Source: an uncultured Lachnospiraceae bacterium (GTDB lineage: Bacteria > Bacillota > Clostridia > Lachnospirales > Lachnospiraceae). From it: a stretch of DNA of 35,028 nucleotides. Position 1 is the first letter of the stretch. Each line of letters opens with the position of its first letter. This document shows positions 25,765-34,359 of this stretch, one piece after another. The notes under the pieces were generated by a model. The model was not told the DNA's origin, searched no databases, and saw only the letters and a program-made list of their open reading frames with translations. Position numbers and translations under genes: made by a program. The stretch lies in contig ONIO01000013.1 of assembly GCA_900317915.1 (NCBI GenBank), positions 1 to 35,028 of the forward strand, read 5' to 3'.

Positions 25765-26073
25765 TTAGTCAATATTCTTACCGGTAGCCTTAGCTACGCG
25801 GACTTTCTTATCTCCGTCCATAGTGAAGCCAACACGAGTTGTCTTACCATCTACGAGAAGCATTACGTTAGAAATGTCGATTGCAGCTTCCTGCTCAACG
25901 ATTCCACCGTTCTGGTTCTGCATAGAAGGCTTTGTGTGCTTCTTAACCATGTGAACGCCTTCAACGACTACGCGATGATTCTTGTGGTCGATGGAGAGTA
26001 CCTTACCCTCATTGTTCTTATCTGCGCCAGCGATTACACGAACGGTATCGCCTACTTTAATTTTGCTTGCCAT
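25765..26073 (-). CDS. rplX: 50S ribosomal protein L24
   Basis: 102 aa with an N-terminal KOW motif: IKVGDTVRVIAGADKNNEGK, VLSIDHKNHRVVVEGVHMVK and KHTKPS. It is an assembly initiator for 50S at the tunnel exit. It lies 11 bp after rplN and 27 bp before rplE. Confidence 0.98.
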   Translation of the reverse strand: MASKIKVGDTVRVIAGADKNNEGKVLSIDHKNHRVVVEGVHMVKKHTKPSMQNQNGGIVEQEAAIDISNVMLLVDGKTTRVGFTMDGDKKVRVAKATGKNID

Positions 26074-26084
26074 CGTGTTCCTCC

Positions 26085-26453
26085 TTACAGTACTTCTGGA
26101 GCAAGGGATACGATCTTCATGAATTTCTTATCACGAAGCTCTCTTGCTACTGGTCCAAAGATACGGGTTCCGGTAGGAGTGCCATCATCCTTGATGATGA
26201 CTGCAGCGTTCTCGTCGAACTTGATGTAAGAACCATCCTTACGACGAACGCCTCTCTTTGTACGTACGACAACGGCCGTTACGACAGCACCCTTCTTAAC
26301 AACTCCGCCAGGTGTTGCTTCTTTGACCGAAGCTTTAATGACGTCGCCAATATTTGCATATCTTCTGGTAGATCCGCCAACTACACGGATGCAGAGGAGT
26401 TCCTTTGCACCGGTATTGTCGGCTACAGCTAATCTGCTTTCCTGCTGTACCAT
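26085..26453 (-). CDS. rplN: 50S ribosomal protein L14
   Basis: 122 aa, the invariant length of the family. Recognised by [53 protein letters not shown] and [20 protein letters not shown]. It forms intersubunit bridges. It opens the classical spc part of the cluster, although no separate promoter was seen upstream. Confidence 0.98.
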   Translation of the reverse strand: MVQQESRLAVADNTGAKELLCIRVVGGSTRRYANIGDVIKASVKEATPGGVVKKGAVVTAVVVRTKRGVRRKDGSYIKFDENAAVIIKDDGTPTGTRIFGPVARELRDKKFMKIVSLAPEVL

Positions 26454-26475
26454 TATGCAGCCTCCTTAATTAGAA

Positions 26476-26733
26476 TTACTTTGCCTTCTCAACGATTTCA
26501 ACCAGTCTCCATCTCTTGTCCTTAGACAGAGGTCTAGTCTCCATTACACGAACGGTATCTCCCTCGTGTGCTTCGTTGTTCTCGTCATGAGCCTTGAGCT
26601 TGTATGTCTTCTTTACGATCTTGTTGTAAAGAGGATGACGCTCGTTATCACGTACAGCTACGACGATGGTTTTGTCCATTTTATCGCTTACAACGACACC
26701 AGTACGTGTCTTTCTAAGATTTCTCTCTTCCAC
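26476..26733 (-). CDS. rpsQ: 30S ribosomal protein S17
   Basis: 85 aa, normal length, OB-fold. Recognised by [40 protein letters not shown] and [19 protein letters not shown]. It binds the 16S 5' domain. The start codon is GTG (26731-26733) behind AAAGGAAG. Confidence 0.98.
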   Translation of the reverse strand: MEERNLRKTRTGVVVSDKMDKTIVVAVRDNERHPLYNKIVKKTYKLKAHDENNEAHEGDTVRVMETRPLSKDKRWRLVEIVEKAK

Positions 26734-26763
26734 GATTAACTTCCTTTCTAATCGAACAATCGA

Positions 26764-26970
26764 TTAATCTGCCATGCGCTTCTCAGTGATCATGGTCTGA
26801 ATGCGGGCAATATTTCTCTTTACCTCTTTAATACGGCTGGTGTTGTCCAGCTGATTAGTTGCATTCTGGAATCTCAGGTTGAAGAGTTCCTTCTTAGCAT
26901 CGGTAAGCTCTACATTAAGTTCGGCCTCAGATTTTGCTCTCAGATCCTGTACATAATTCTTAGTTTTCAT
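26764..26970 (-). CDS. rpmC: 50S ribosomal protein L29
   Basis: 68 aa, two long helices: [40 protein letters not shown] and [18 protein letters not shown]. It lies at the tunnel exit where trigger factor and SRP bind. Its ATG overlaps the end of rplP by 11 bases. Confidence 0.97.
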   Translation of the reverse strand: MKTKNYVQDLRAKSEAELNVELTDAKKELFNLRFQNATNQLDNTSRIKEVKRNIARIQTMITEKRMAD

Positions 26971-27397
26971 TTGCTACACCGCCTTCTACGCTCTCACGTG
27001 CAATGATCTTACACTTGCACGGAAGTTTGTGGGATGCGAGACGAAGAGCTTCTTTTGCTACTTCTTCCGGTACTCCGGAGATCTCGAAAAGAACACGTCC
27101 CGGCTTAACTACAGCTACCCAGTGATCTACAGGTCCCTTACCTTTACCCATTCGAGTACCAGCAGGCTGTGCTGTTACTGGATGATCAGGGAAGATACGG
27201 ATCCATACTTTACCACCACGCTTGATGTATCTAGTCAGGGCAACACGGGCTGCTTCGATCTGATTAGACTTGATCCAGCAAGGCTCGGTAGAAACGACAC
27301 CGAACTCACCCATGGCAATCTTGTTTCCCTTAGTCAGCTTACCTGAAAGGGAACCACGAAACTGCTTTCTATGCTTAACTCTCTTAGGCATTAACAT
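26960..27397 (-). CDS. rplP: 50S ribosomal protein L16
   Basis: 145 aa. Recognised by [19 protein letters not shown], the [20 protein letters not shown] block and [20 protein letters not shown]. It organises the A-site tRNA region. The first of two near ATGs (27395-27397) was chosen: GGAGG in the rpsC tail is nine bases from it but fifteen from the second. It overlaps the rpsC stop by one base. Confidence 0.97.
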   Translation of the reverse strand: MLMPKRVKHRKQFRGSLSGKLTKGNKIAMGEFGVVSTEPCWIKSNQIEAARVALTRYIKRGGKVWIRIFPDHPVTAQPAGTRMGKGKGPVDHWVAVVKPGRVLFEISGVPEEVAKEALRLASHKLPCKCKIIARESVEGGVANEN

Positions 27398-28056
27398 TAG
27401 CGGTTACCTCCTTCTCTGTTTTTCTTCTGAGGAAGGACTTCTCCCTTGTAGATGTAAACCTTAACACCTACTTTACCGTATGTGGTATCAGCTTCAGCGA
27501 AACCATAATCGATATCAGCACGAAGAGTCTGAAGAGGAATTGTACCCTCGTTGTAAGACTCAGAACGAGCGATATCAGCACCGCCAAGACGACCAGAACA
27601 TGTTGTCTTAATACCAAGAACGTTATTAGACTTCATTGCACGGCCGATGCAAGACTTCATTGCACGACGGAATGCTGTACGGTTTTCAAGCTGCTGAGCA
27701 ATGTTCTCAGCTACAAGCTGTGCATCCTCATCTGGACGCTTAACTTCTTTGATGTCGATTACAAGCTTCTTGTCTGTAAGCTTCTGAACTTCTGCCTTGA
27801 TCTTCTCAATCTCAGCTCCGCCCTTACCGATTACAACACCTGGCTTTGCAGTGTAAACGATAACCTTTACACGGTCAGATGCACGCTCGATATCGATCTT
27901 AGATACTCCTGATGCGTAGAGCTTCTTTTTAAGGAAGGTACGAATCTTGTGATCCTCAACCAGGAAATCTGCATATTCTTTTTCAGCGTACCACTTGGAA
28001 TCCCAATCCTGGATAACGCCGACTCTTAAGCCATGAGGATTGACTTTCTGTCCCAT
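27397..28056 (-). CDS. rpsC: 30S ribosomal protein S3
   Basis: 219 aa, normal length. An N-terminal block [20 protein letters not shown] is followed by the KH domain with [14 protein letters not shown], and the C-terminal domain with [12 protein letters not shown] and [20 protein letters not shown]. It helps form the mRNA entry site. The tail encodes the rplP ribosome-binding site. Confidence 0.98.
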   Translation of the reverse strand: MGQKVNPHGLRVGVIQDWDSKWYAEKEYADFLVEDHKIRTFLKKKLYASGVSKIDIERASDRVKVIVYTAKPGVVIGKGGAEIEKIKAEVQKLTDKKLVIDIKEVKRPDEDAQLVAENIAQQLENRTAFRRAMKSCIGRAMKSNNVLGIKTTCSGRLGGADIARSESYNEGTIPLQTLRADIDYGFAEADTTYGKVGVKVYIYKGEVLPQKKNREGGNR

Positions 28057-28070
28057 GATATTCCTCCTTT

Positions 28071-28457
28071 TTACTTCTCATCCAGAACGATAGTGATGTG
28101 GCTCATGCGCTTCTCGATACGATAAGCACGACCCTGCGCTCTTGGATGGATTCTCTTCATTGTCGGTCCCTTATTTGCGTAGCACTCTGCTACATAAAGG
28201 TTGGATCTGTTCATTCCGTTGTTGTTCTCAGCGTTTGCGATTGCAGAGTTAAGAAGCTTTTCTACTACGGAAGAAGCATATCTTGGATTGTATGTTACGA
28301 TTGCAAGTGCAGTTTCTACATCCTTGCCACGGATTGCGTCAAGTACGAAGCAAGCCTTCTGTACAGACATTCTAGCGAAAGAAAGCTTCGCTGAAGGTCT
28401 GGTATCTTTAATTTCGTTTCTCTCACGCTTAATTTGGGATCTATGTCCTCTAGCCAT
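28071..28457 (-). CDS. rplV: 50S ribosomal protein L22
   Basis: 128 aa. Recognised by [36 protein letters not shown] and the tunnel-loop block [20 protein letters not shown], followed by HITIVLDE. Its extended loop lines the exit tunnel. A basic N-terminal extension ([20 protein letters not shown]) makes it slightly longer than the usual 110-115 aa. Confidence 0.98.
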   Translation of the reverse strand: MARGHRSQIKRERNEIKDTRPSAKLSFARMSVQKACFVLDAIRGKDVETALAIVTYNPRYASSVVEKLLNSAIANAENNNGMNRSNLYVAECYANKGPTMKRIHPRAQGRAYRIEKRMSHITIVLDEK

Positions 28458-28481
28458 GATTGAAACCTCCTTTCAGTCCTA

Positions 28482-28775
28482 TTATCTACCTGCTAATGCA
28501 GACTTTCTTTCATCGCCGTTTCCGTTGTGACCATGGTATGTTCTGGTCAGAACGAATTCGCCAAGCTTGTGTCCTACCATGTCTTCTGTGATATATACAG
28601 GCACGTGCTTTCTTCCGTCATGAACAGCGATGGTAAGTCCAACCATCTGAGGGAAGATTGTGGAGCGACGGGACCATGTCTTGATGACGGTCTTGTCACC
28701 GGACTTTACTACTTCATCGACCTTCTTAAGCAGCTTTGCGTCTGCGAAAGGTCCTTTTTTTAATGAACGAGACAT
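28482..28775 (-). CDS. rpsS: 30S ribosomal protein S19
   Basis: 97 aa. Recognised by [40 protein letters not shown] and [17 protein letters not shown]. It belongs to the 30S head, near the A-site finger. It is 11 bp after rplB. Confidence 0.98.
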   Translation of the reverse strand: MSRSLKKGPFADAKLLKKVDEVVKSGDKTVIKTWSRRSTIFPQMVGLTIAVHDGRKHVPVYITEDMVGHKLGEFVLTRTYHGHNGNGDERKSALAGR

Positions 28776-28786
28776 GAGGTACCTCC

Positions 28787-29629
28787 TTATTTAATCGCTC
28801 TACCGTTTCTTCTTCTTACAATAAGCTTATTAGACTGCTTCTTGCCCTTTCTTGTCTTCAGGCCAAGTGCAGGCTTACCCCAAGGAGTAGATGGAGCAGG
28901 ACGTCCAACAGGAGCCTTACCTTCACCACCACCGTGAGGATGGTCATTAGGGTTCATAACAGAACCACGAACTGTAGGTCTCCAACCCATATGTCTCTTA
29001 CGACCAGCCTTACCGATCTTAACAAGGTTATGATCAGCATTACCGATAGAACCGATAGTAGCGCGGCATGTCAGAGGAACCATACGCATCTCGCCAGAAG
29101 GAAGACGAAGTGTTGCATATCCGTTTTCCTTAGCCATTAACTGAGCAGAGTTACCAGCGGAACGAACCAGCTGACCACCCTTACCAGGATAAAGCTCGAT
29201 GTTGTGGATCTCAGTACCAACAGGGATGTTCTCTAATGGAAGGCAGTTACCTACACGAACTTCTGCATCAGGACCGTTCATAACGGTCATTCCGTCTGTA
29301 AGACCAGCAGGAGCAATGATATAAGCCTTAGTGCCATCAGCGTAAGCGAGAAGAGCGATGTTAGCAGTACGGTTTGGATCATACTCGATACCAACAACCT
29401 TTGCAGGAATTCCGTCCTTACGTCTCTTGTAATCGATTACTCTGTACTTCTTGGTGTTTCCGCCGCCATGATGACGAACAGTGATTTTACCCTGGTTGTT
29501 ACGTCCAGAATTCTTCTTCAGCTTCTTAACGAGGGACTTCTCAGGAGTCTTCTTTGTAACTTCTGCGAAATCAGAGCCGCTCATATTTCTTCTGGAAGGC
29601 GTATACGGGTTATATGTTTTAATTCCCAT
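28787..29629 (-). CDS. rplB: 50S ribosomal protein L2
   Basis: 280 aa, normal length. Recognised by [40 protein letters not shown], the [20 protein letters not shown] block and the C-terminal signature [20 protein letters not shown]. It is essential for subunit joining and peptidyl transfer. A 56-nt spacer precedes it. Confidence 0.99.
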   Translation of the reverse strand: MGIKTYNPYTPSRRNMSGSDFAEVTKKTPEKSLVKKLKKNSGRNNQGKITVRHHGGGNTKKYRVIDYKRRKDGIPAKVVGIEYDPNRTANIALLAYADGTKAYIIAPAGLTDGMTVMNGPDAEVRVGNCLPLENIPVGTEIHNIELYPGKGGQLVRSAGNSAQLMAKENGYATLRLPSGEMRMVPLTCRATIGSIGNADHNLVKIGKAGRKRHMGWRPTVRGSVMNPNDHPHGGGEGKAPVGRPAPSTPWGKPALGLKTRKGKKQSNKLIVRRRNGRAIK

Positions 29630-29685
29630 TGTATAAATCCTTTCTTACGTTTATTATCGCACTTTCATGTGCATATCTGACTCAA

Positions 29686-29985
29686 TTAGATACCTTCGAA
29701 GATCTCGATATCCTTGGAGTCCTCGGTCAGTGTAACAATTGCCTTCTTAGAAGCAGCTGTACGACCGGTAACTGCGCCTCTGCGCTTATTCTTGCCAAGT
29801 ACATTGATTGTGTTAACAGACTTAACCTTAACGCCGTCGAACATCTTCTCAACAGCTTCCTTGATCATGGTCTTGTTAGCATCCGTGTGTACAAGGAATG
29901 TATACTTCTTGTCGCCCATCATGCTCATAGACTTCTCAGTTACAACTGGGGCGATGATGGTATCGTAATACTGAACGTTTGCCAT
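29686..29985 (-). CDS. rplW: 50S ribosomal protein L23
   Basis: 99 aa. Recognised by [40 protein letters not shown] and [17 protein letters not shown]. It is the docking site for trigger factor and SRP at the tunnel exit. Its ATG overlaps the rplD stop by one base. Confidence 0.98.
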   Translation of the reverse strand: MANVQYYDTIIAPVVTEKSMSMMGDKKYTFLVHTDANKTMIKEAVEKMFDGVKVKSVNTINVLGKNKRRGAVTGRTAASKKAIVTLTEDSKDIEIFEGI

Positions 29986-30605
29986 TATGCGTATACCTCC
30001 TCAATCTTAGCTACAGCGTCCTTAGTAAGAACTACTGTGTTGTACTTCAGAACGTCATATACGTTCAGAGTGTTTGCAGGAAGGGTCTTAACGTTCTCGA
30101 TGTTACGTGCAGACATGTAAACATTCTTGTCATTGTCAGCTGTAACGATGAGAGCCTTCTCTACATTGATGTTCTTAAGAACATTTACCATGTTCTTAGT
30201 CTTGATTTCGTCGAACTTCAGCTCATCAAGAACAACCAGCTTCTGCTCAGCTACGCGAGAAGTAAGTGCAGACTTAAGAGCTGCTCTCTTCTCCTTCTTG
30301 TTCATCTTGATGCTGTAGTCACGTGGAACTGGTGCGAATACCATGCCGCCGCCTGTCCACTGTGGAGCTCTTGTTGAACCCTGTCTTGCATGACCGGTTC
30401 CCTTCTGTCTCCAAGGTTTTCTTCCGCCTCCGGAAACTTCAGATCTGGTCTTAGCCTTCTGTGTTCCCTGACGGTTATTTGCAAGCTGAGTCTTTACAGC
30501 GAGCTGAACCAGATGCTCATTTACATCAACGCCGAATACTGCGTCGTTCAGTTCGATTGTGCCAACTTCCTTACCTTCCATATTTAATACGGATACGTTT
30601 GCCAT
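29985..30605 (-). CDS. rplD: 50S ribosomal protein L4
   Basis: 206 aa, normal length. Recognised by the loop block [36 protein letters not shown] and [20 protein letters not shown]. It lines the exit tunnel, and in Escherichia coli it is the autogenous regulator of the S10 operon through the rpsJ leader. It is therefore a candidate ligand for the leader found here. Confidence 0.98.
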   Translation of the reverse strand: MANVSVLNMEGKEVGTIELNDAVFGVDVNEHLVQLAVKTQLANNRQGTQKAKTRSEVSGGGRKPWRQKGTGHARQGSTRAPQWTGGGMVFAPVPRDYSIKMNKKEKRAALKSALTSRVAEQKLVVLDELKFDEIKTKNMVNVLKNINVEKALIVTADNDKNVYMSARNIENVKTLPANTLNVYDVLKYNTVVLTKDAVAKIEEVYA

Positions 30606-30629
30606 CGAATGGTCCTCCTTTCCTTACTA

Positions 30630-31307
30630 TCAAGCCTTAACGGTTTCTTTGATTGTTACAAGAGCCTTCTTAGCTCCAGGAACAGCACCGCGGACCAGAA
30701 GTAAGTTGTTCTCTGCATCTACACGAACTACCTGAAGATTCTGTACTGTAGCCTGTACAGATCCCATATGTCCAGGCATTCCCTTGCCCTTGAATACACG
30801 GCTAGGAGTGGATGTAGAACCGTTAGAACCCTGATGACGATGGAACTTGGAACCGTGAGCCATAGGTCCTCTGTGCTGACCAAATCTCTTGATCGCACTC
30901 TCAAAACCATGTCCCTTTGTGATAGCGGTTACATCAACCTTATCACCCTCTGCGAAGATATCAGCCTTGATTTCATCACCAAGCTTGTAGTCACAAGCGT
31001 TCTCAAAACGGAACTCGCGAACATACTTCTTTGCAGATACGCCAGCCTTAGCGAAATGTCCCATCTCAGGCTTATTTGCGCCATGTCTGTGTGCAACAGA
31101 TTTCTTACCCTGTGCATCCTTTGTAACAGCCTTCTCAGTGGTGTCATAGAAACCAACCTGAACTGCTTCATAACCATCGTTGTCGATAGTCTTGATCTGG
31201 GTTACAGCACATGGGCCTGCTTCCAGAACTGTTACAGGAACGAGCTCACCATCTTCATTGAAGATCTGAGTCATTCCAAGCTTTCTTGCTAGAATAGCTT
31301 TCTTCAT
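30630..31307 (-). CDS. rplC: 50S ribosomal protein L3
   Basis: 225 aa. Recognised by [68 protein letters not shown] and [11 protein letters not shown]. It is an assembly initiator near the peptidyl transferase centre. A 131-nt spacer separates it from rpsJ. Confidence 0.99.
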   Translation of the reverse strand: MKKAILARKLGMTQIFNEDGELVPVTVLEAGPCAVTQIKTIDNDGYEAVQVGFYDTTEKAVTKDAQGKKSVAHRHGANKPEMGHFAKAGVSAKKYVREFRFENACDYKLGDEIKADIFAEGDKVDVTAITKGHGFESAIKRFGQHRGPMAHGSKFHRHQGSNGSTSTPSRVFKGKGMPGHMGSVQATVQNLQVVRVDAENNLLLVRGAVPGAKKALVTIKETVKA

Positions 31308-31438
31308 TTGAGTATTCCTCCTACTCTACAGCGGAACACAATTTGCTTTGGATTAAATAGGAAGTCCGAAGCGCGTGTTCATTCTAGGTAAACGGGGTTA
31401 CCTTGTTACCAAATTGGTTGTTTGTAATTCCTGGTGAA
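31308..31438. other. 131-nt spacer between rpsJ and rplC
   Basis: Long for this cluster. In the RNA sense, GGTAAC can pair with GTTTACC, and GAACAC with GTGTTC some 30 nt later. The rplC ribosome-binding site AGGAGG ends it. No promoter or T-run terminator was seen. Confidence 0.35.
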
Positions 31439-31756
31439 TTACTTGTTCTTCATCTTGATGTCGATGTAAACACCGGCAGGCATCTCTAATCTAGAAAGTG
31501 CCTCAACTGTCTTCTGAGTTGGGGTCAAGATGTCGATCAGTCTCTTATGAGTTCTTCTCTCGAACTGCTCGCGGGAATCCTTGTACTTGTGTACAGCACG
31601 AAGAATTGTTACAACTTCCTTCTTAGTAGGAAGTGGAACTGGTCCGCTTACAACTGCACCGTTCTTCTTAACGGTTTCGATGATCTTCTGTGCGGATGCG
31701 TCCACCAGTTCGTGATCATAAGCCTTAAGTGTGATTCTCATTACCTGAGTTGCCAT
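31439..31756 (-). CDS. rpsJ: 30S ribosomal protein S10
   Basis: 105 aa, typical length. Recognised by [55 protein letters not shown] and [10 protein letters not shown]. It is part of the 30S head and, as NusE, of transcription antitermination complexes. It is the first gene of the cluster, behind a structured leader of about 230 nt. AAGGAGGCGG is the ribosome-binding site. Confidence 0.99.
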   Translation of the reverse strand: MATQVMRITLKAYDHELVDASAQKIIETVKKNGAVVSGPVPLPTKKEVVTILRAVHKYKDSREQFERRTHKRLIDILTPTQKTVEALSRLEMPAGVYIDIKMKNK

Positions 31757-31985
31757 AAAAAAAGCCGCCTCCTTATTCGTACTTTTTGTCGTACGACAAG
31801 TGGTGACTGTACACTACTCCGTGTGTGTCCTATTTTTTCACACACGCTGGTTTCTACTTCAATAGTAGACCTGAATTGTTACGTACAGTGACTTGTCGCC
31901 AGTTTCTCGACTTGACATTCGCTCCACGGAATTACCAGCCATTAAGACTGCAACTTCTCGCTTCATTGCTATCATGTCACAGCAC
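31757..31985 (-). promoter_or_regulatory. Structured 5' leader of the S10 operon
   Basis: In the RNA sense a long stem joins ACAAGT-CACTGTAC (31896-31883) with GTACAGT-CACC-ACTTGT (31812-31796). It encloses two hairpins: CTAC..GTAG, and GTGTGTG with CACACAC. Just downstream, the palindrome TTGTCGTACGACAA overlaps the 3' arm and could form instead, close to the rpsJ ribosome-binding site. This fits an autogenously controlled ribosomal leader; L4 is the likely ligand by analogy. Confidence 0.6.
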
Positions 31986-31990
31986 TTGTA

Positions 31991-32019
31991 ACTATACAGC
32001 CTTTTTTTCACCTTTGCAA
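31991..32019 (-). promoter_or_regulatory. Promoter of the S10-spc cluster
   Basis: Minus-strand -35 TTGCAA (32014-32019), 17-bp spacer, -10 TATAGT (31991-31996), preceded by a very A/T-rich stretch (32020-32060) that could act as an UP element. Confidence 0.7.
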
Positions 32020-32138
32020 GTTATTTTATTTATTTTTTGTATTTTATTTAATACATTCATTTTTAGCATTTCATACAAGAATGGACCCTTCATTTCTTGC
32101 ACATCGCCTGTAGACCACCAGTGACTTATCCACTATGA

Positions 32139-32174
32139 GAAATGTAAACCAACCGTCAGCCTGGTTTACATTTC
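32139..32174. repeat. Inverted repeat with 13-bp perfect arms
   Basis: GAAATGTAAACCA (32139-32151) and TGGTTTACATTTC (32162-32174) with a 10-base centre, and no T-run. The core AAATGTAAACC recurs elsewhere in the window (5563-5573, 13156-13166), so this may be a protein-binding box or a dispersed palindromic element. Confidence 0.7.
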
Positions 32175-32197
32175 CACAATCCAGTCCATCGAAAACA

Positions 32198-32295
32198 ATC
32201 CACGTCAAATCAAGAATGACCATCTAAAAATAATCCCGGGCAACGCAAGAACAACCATCAAAAAAGAGACTCCAGGCAAATCAAAATAGATTCAT
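32198..32295. repeat. Degenerate tandem repeat, period about 36 bp
   Basis: Three diverged units start at about 32198, 32233 and 32270. Units one and two agree at about 24 of 32 compared bases (TCC..G.CAA..CAAGAA..ACCATC). The third shares CAAATCAA and CATC. It is noncoding, between the methyltransferase and the S10 promoter. Confidence 0.45.
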
Positions 32296-32412
32296 CCCGA
32301 AATCTCTTCTATAAATAACATTCTCGTATTGAATTCAGTTGCCAGGAAACAGTCCGTGAGATAGATCACATCTTCGCCCCTACTTATTATAGTAGAAACT
32401 CGATTGCTTTTT

Positions 32413-33303
32413 TCAGTCACCCAGGAATCGACCTGCAGCTCCGCATGGGAGAACCAGTCCAGAATCAGATACTGGTAACCCCACCTCATCCGCTTCTATC
32501 CTTCCCGGGAACTTCTTCAGTGCTGTGCTAATCATGTAGTGAAGCACTGCTGGCTGAAGTCCTGTGGTGTAGGAATTCACCAGAAAGAACAGGGGCTGAT
32601 CAGATAGCACCTGAGTGGTTAACTTGATAAAGTCATAGACATTATCCTCTAACTTCCAGATCTCGCCCTTAGGTCCTCTTCCATAAGATGGAGGATCCAT
32701 AATGATCGCATCGTAGTGATTGCCTCTTCTAATCTCACGCTCTACGAACTTACGGCAATCATCTACCAGCCAGCGAATCGGCGCATCTCCCAGTCCAGAA
32801 GACTGTGCATTCTCCTTGGCCCAGTTCACCATCCCCTTTGCTGCATCCACATGGGTTACATGAGCACCTGCCGCAGCTGCTGCCAGTGTTGCACCACCAG
32901 TATAAGCGAATAGGTTCAGAACCTTGATCTCTCTCTTAGGATTCTCCGCAAGAGCTTTACTAATCAGCTTAGAGAACCATTCCCAGTTAGCTGCCTGCTC
33001 TGGGAAAAGGCCTGTGTGCTTGAAGTGGAATGGCTTCAGATTGAAGGTTAAGTGTCCACATGTATTCAGATCATAGCCAATCTGCCATTCTTCTGGCAGG
33101 TCGAAGAATTCCCAATCGCCGCCGCCCTTGGCACTTCTATGATAGTGTGCATTCAGATGCTTCCAGGACTTATTGGTCTTCTCTGTATCCCAGATAACCT
33201 GTGGGTCTGGACGAAGTAGAATGTATTTGCCCCAGCGCTCAAGCTTCTCACCCTGTGAGCAATCGATTACTTCATAGTCTTTCCAGCCAGATGCTAGATA
33301 CAT
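32413..33303 (-). CDS. SAM-dependent methyltransferase, RlmI/RlmK-like
   Basis: 296-aa class I methyltransferase. SAM-binding motif I is LNLFAYTGGATLAAAAAGA (129-147), followed by VDAAKGMVNWAKENA, and the active-site motif is MDPPSYGRG (202-210). The arrangement matches the catalytic part of RlmI/RlmK-type RNA cytosine or guanine methyltransferases without an N-terminal PUA domain. The substrate is not established; an RNA base is likely from the DPPSYG motif. AAAGGAACACACT precedes the ATG. It follows corA by 13 bp and is probably co-transcribed with it. Confidence 0.85.
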   Translation of the reverse strand: MYLASGWKDYEVIDCSQGEKLERWGKYILLRPDPQVIWDTEKTNKSWKHLNAHYHRSAKGGGDWEFFDLPEEWQIGYDLNTCGHLTFNLKPFHFKHTGLFPEQAANWEWFSKLISKALAENPKREIKVLNLFAYTGGATLAAAAAGAHVTHVDAAKGMVNWAKENAQSSGLGDAPIRWLVDDCRKFVEREIRRGNHYDAIIMDPPSYGRGPKGEIWKLEDNVYDFIKLTTQVLSDQPLFFLVNSYTTGLQPAVLHYMISTALKKFPGRIEADEVGLPVSDSGLVLPCGAAGRFLGD

Positions 33304-33316
33304 AGTGTGTTCCTTT

Positions 33317-34261
33317 CTACATGTACTTCTTTCTTCGAAGCACTGCCATGGTAATTACACAGATAATAAATGTGCCCAGGCATATGATTCCAAATCCATG
33401 AGGGGTATTGGACAGTGGCATCCATTTTCCAGATACATTCATACCATAGAGACCAGACACGATTGTTGGAATGGACATTACAATGGTAATCGCCGCCAGA
33501 TACTTCATGACATTATTTAGTCGGTTATTAATCACTGCGGATACCAACTCTCTGGTACCGATGGTGATGTCTCGATAGATCTGTGTCATCTCAATCGCCT
33601 GTCGGTTCTCGATCATGACATCCTCTAACAGTTCCTGATCCTCCTCATACTGACGGAGCTTGCCATATCTGGTAAGTCGATCCAGTACGACACCATTGGC
33701 TCTCAGTGATGTGGCGAAGTAGACCAGGTTAGACTCTAATTCGTGCAGATCGAAGAGGTCCGCATCCTCAGTGTTCTTCTCGGTCATGTTCTCCTCGATC
33801 TCAGTACGCTTCCGATCAATGGAGCGAAGTAAGGTCTGATAGTACATGGCGATATTATATAGAATCTGATAGGTGAATCGCATCTGCTTCTTGGTAGAGA
33901 AGGTTCGAACCCGCTGTTCTACAAAAGTCTGTAATACCGTTGTCTCCTCTGAGCAGACGGTAATCAATGCATTATCCGTTAAGATAATACCCAGAGGGAT
34001 GGTTGTATAGGTGTTACGTCCGTTACGGACCTCATCCGTTGGGATATCCACCAGGATCAGGGTATAATCATCCTCTAGACTAATACGTGAGGATTCTTCG
34101 ATATCCAGTGCCGCTCTCACATCAACGATATCAATATTATATTCTTCACTAATATCAGCGCATTCATCCATGGTTGGCATGGTAAGCTTAATCCAGCAGC
34201 CATTGGTTGGCTTCTCTAATTCTGAGAGAATACGCTGGTCTGTGCGATAAATATTCAGCAT
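33317..34261 (-). CDS. corA: CorA-family divalent cation transporter
   Basis: 314-aa membrane protein. A large cytoplasmic alpha/beta funnel domain is followed by a long helix rich in charged residues (about 140-245) and two C-terminal membrane segments. The selectivity signature GMN stands at 273-275 in SGLYGMNVSG. The protein ends in the basic RRKKYM on the cytoplasmic side. It is expected to form a pentameric Mg2+ (or Co2+/Ni2+) channel. The extracellular loop after GMN is short and has no acidic run. It has its own promoter and GAGGAGGATGAT as ribosome-binding site. Confidence 0.92.
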   Translation of the reverse strand: MLNIYRTDQRILSELEKPTNGCWIKLTMPTMDECADISEEYNIDIVDVRAALDIEESSRISLEDDYTLILVDIPTDEVRNGRNTYTTIPLGIILTDNALITVCSEETTVLQTFVEQRVRTFSTKKQMRFTYQILYNIAMYYQTLLRSIDRKRTEIEENMTEKNTEDADLFDLHELESNLVYFATSLRANGVVLDRLTRYGKLRQYEEDQELLEDVMIENRQAIEMTQIYRDITIGTRELVSAVINNRLNNVMKYLAAITIVMSIPTIVSGLYGMNVSGKWMPLSNTPHGFGIICLGTFIICVITMAVLRRKKYM

Positions 34262-34318
34262 ATCATCCTCCTCTGAAGTCTAGTCTCCAGACGATTTCTA
34301 ATTACCCGTAGCTTATTT

Positions 34319-34347
34319 ATGTTAGACTTAGAATACAAATGTGTCAA
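34319..34347 (-). promoter_or_regulatory. corA promoter
   Basis: Minus-strand -35 TTGACA (34342-34347, perfect), 17-bp spacer, -10 TAACAT (34319-34324), giving a leader of about 50 nt before corA. Confidence 0.65.
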
Positions 34348-34359
34348 GCCCTTGGCTCC

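Noticed and set aside
29629-30377. Long plus-strand frames opposite rplW and rplD
   Set aside because: They are antisense shadows of highly expressed ribosomal genes, with no start signals.
32198-32295. CRISPR array
   Set aside because: Units are diverged, have no unique spacers of constant length, and no cas genes are present in the window.
32292-32489. 65-aa minus-strand frame at the end of the methyltransferase gene
   Set aside because: It overlaps the real gene in another frame and has no ribosome-binding site.
33902-33912. GGTTCGAACCC, looks like a tRNA T-loop
   Set aside because: It lies within the corA coding sequence and no acceptor, D or anticodon stems surround it.
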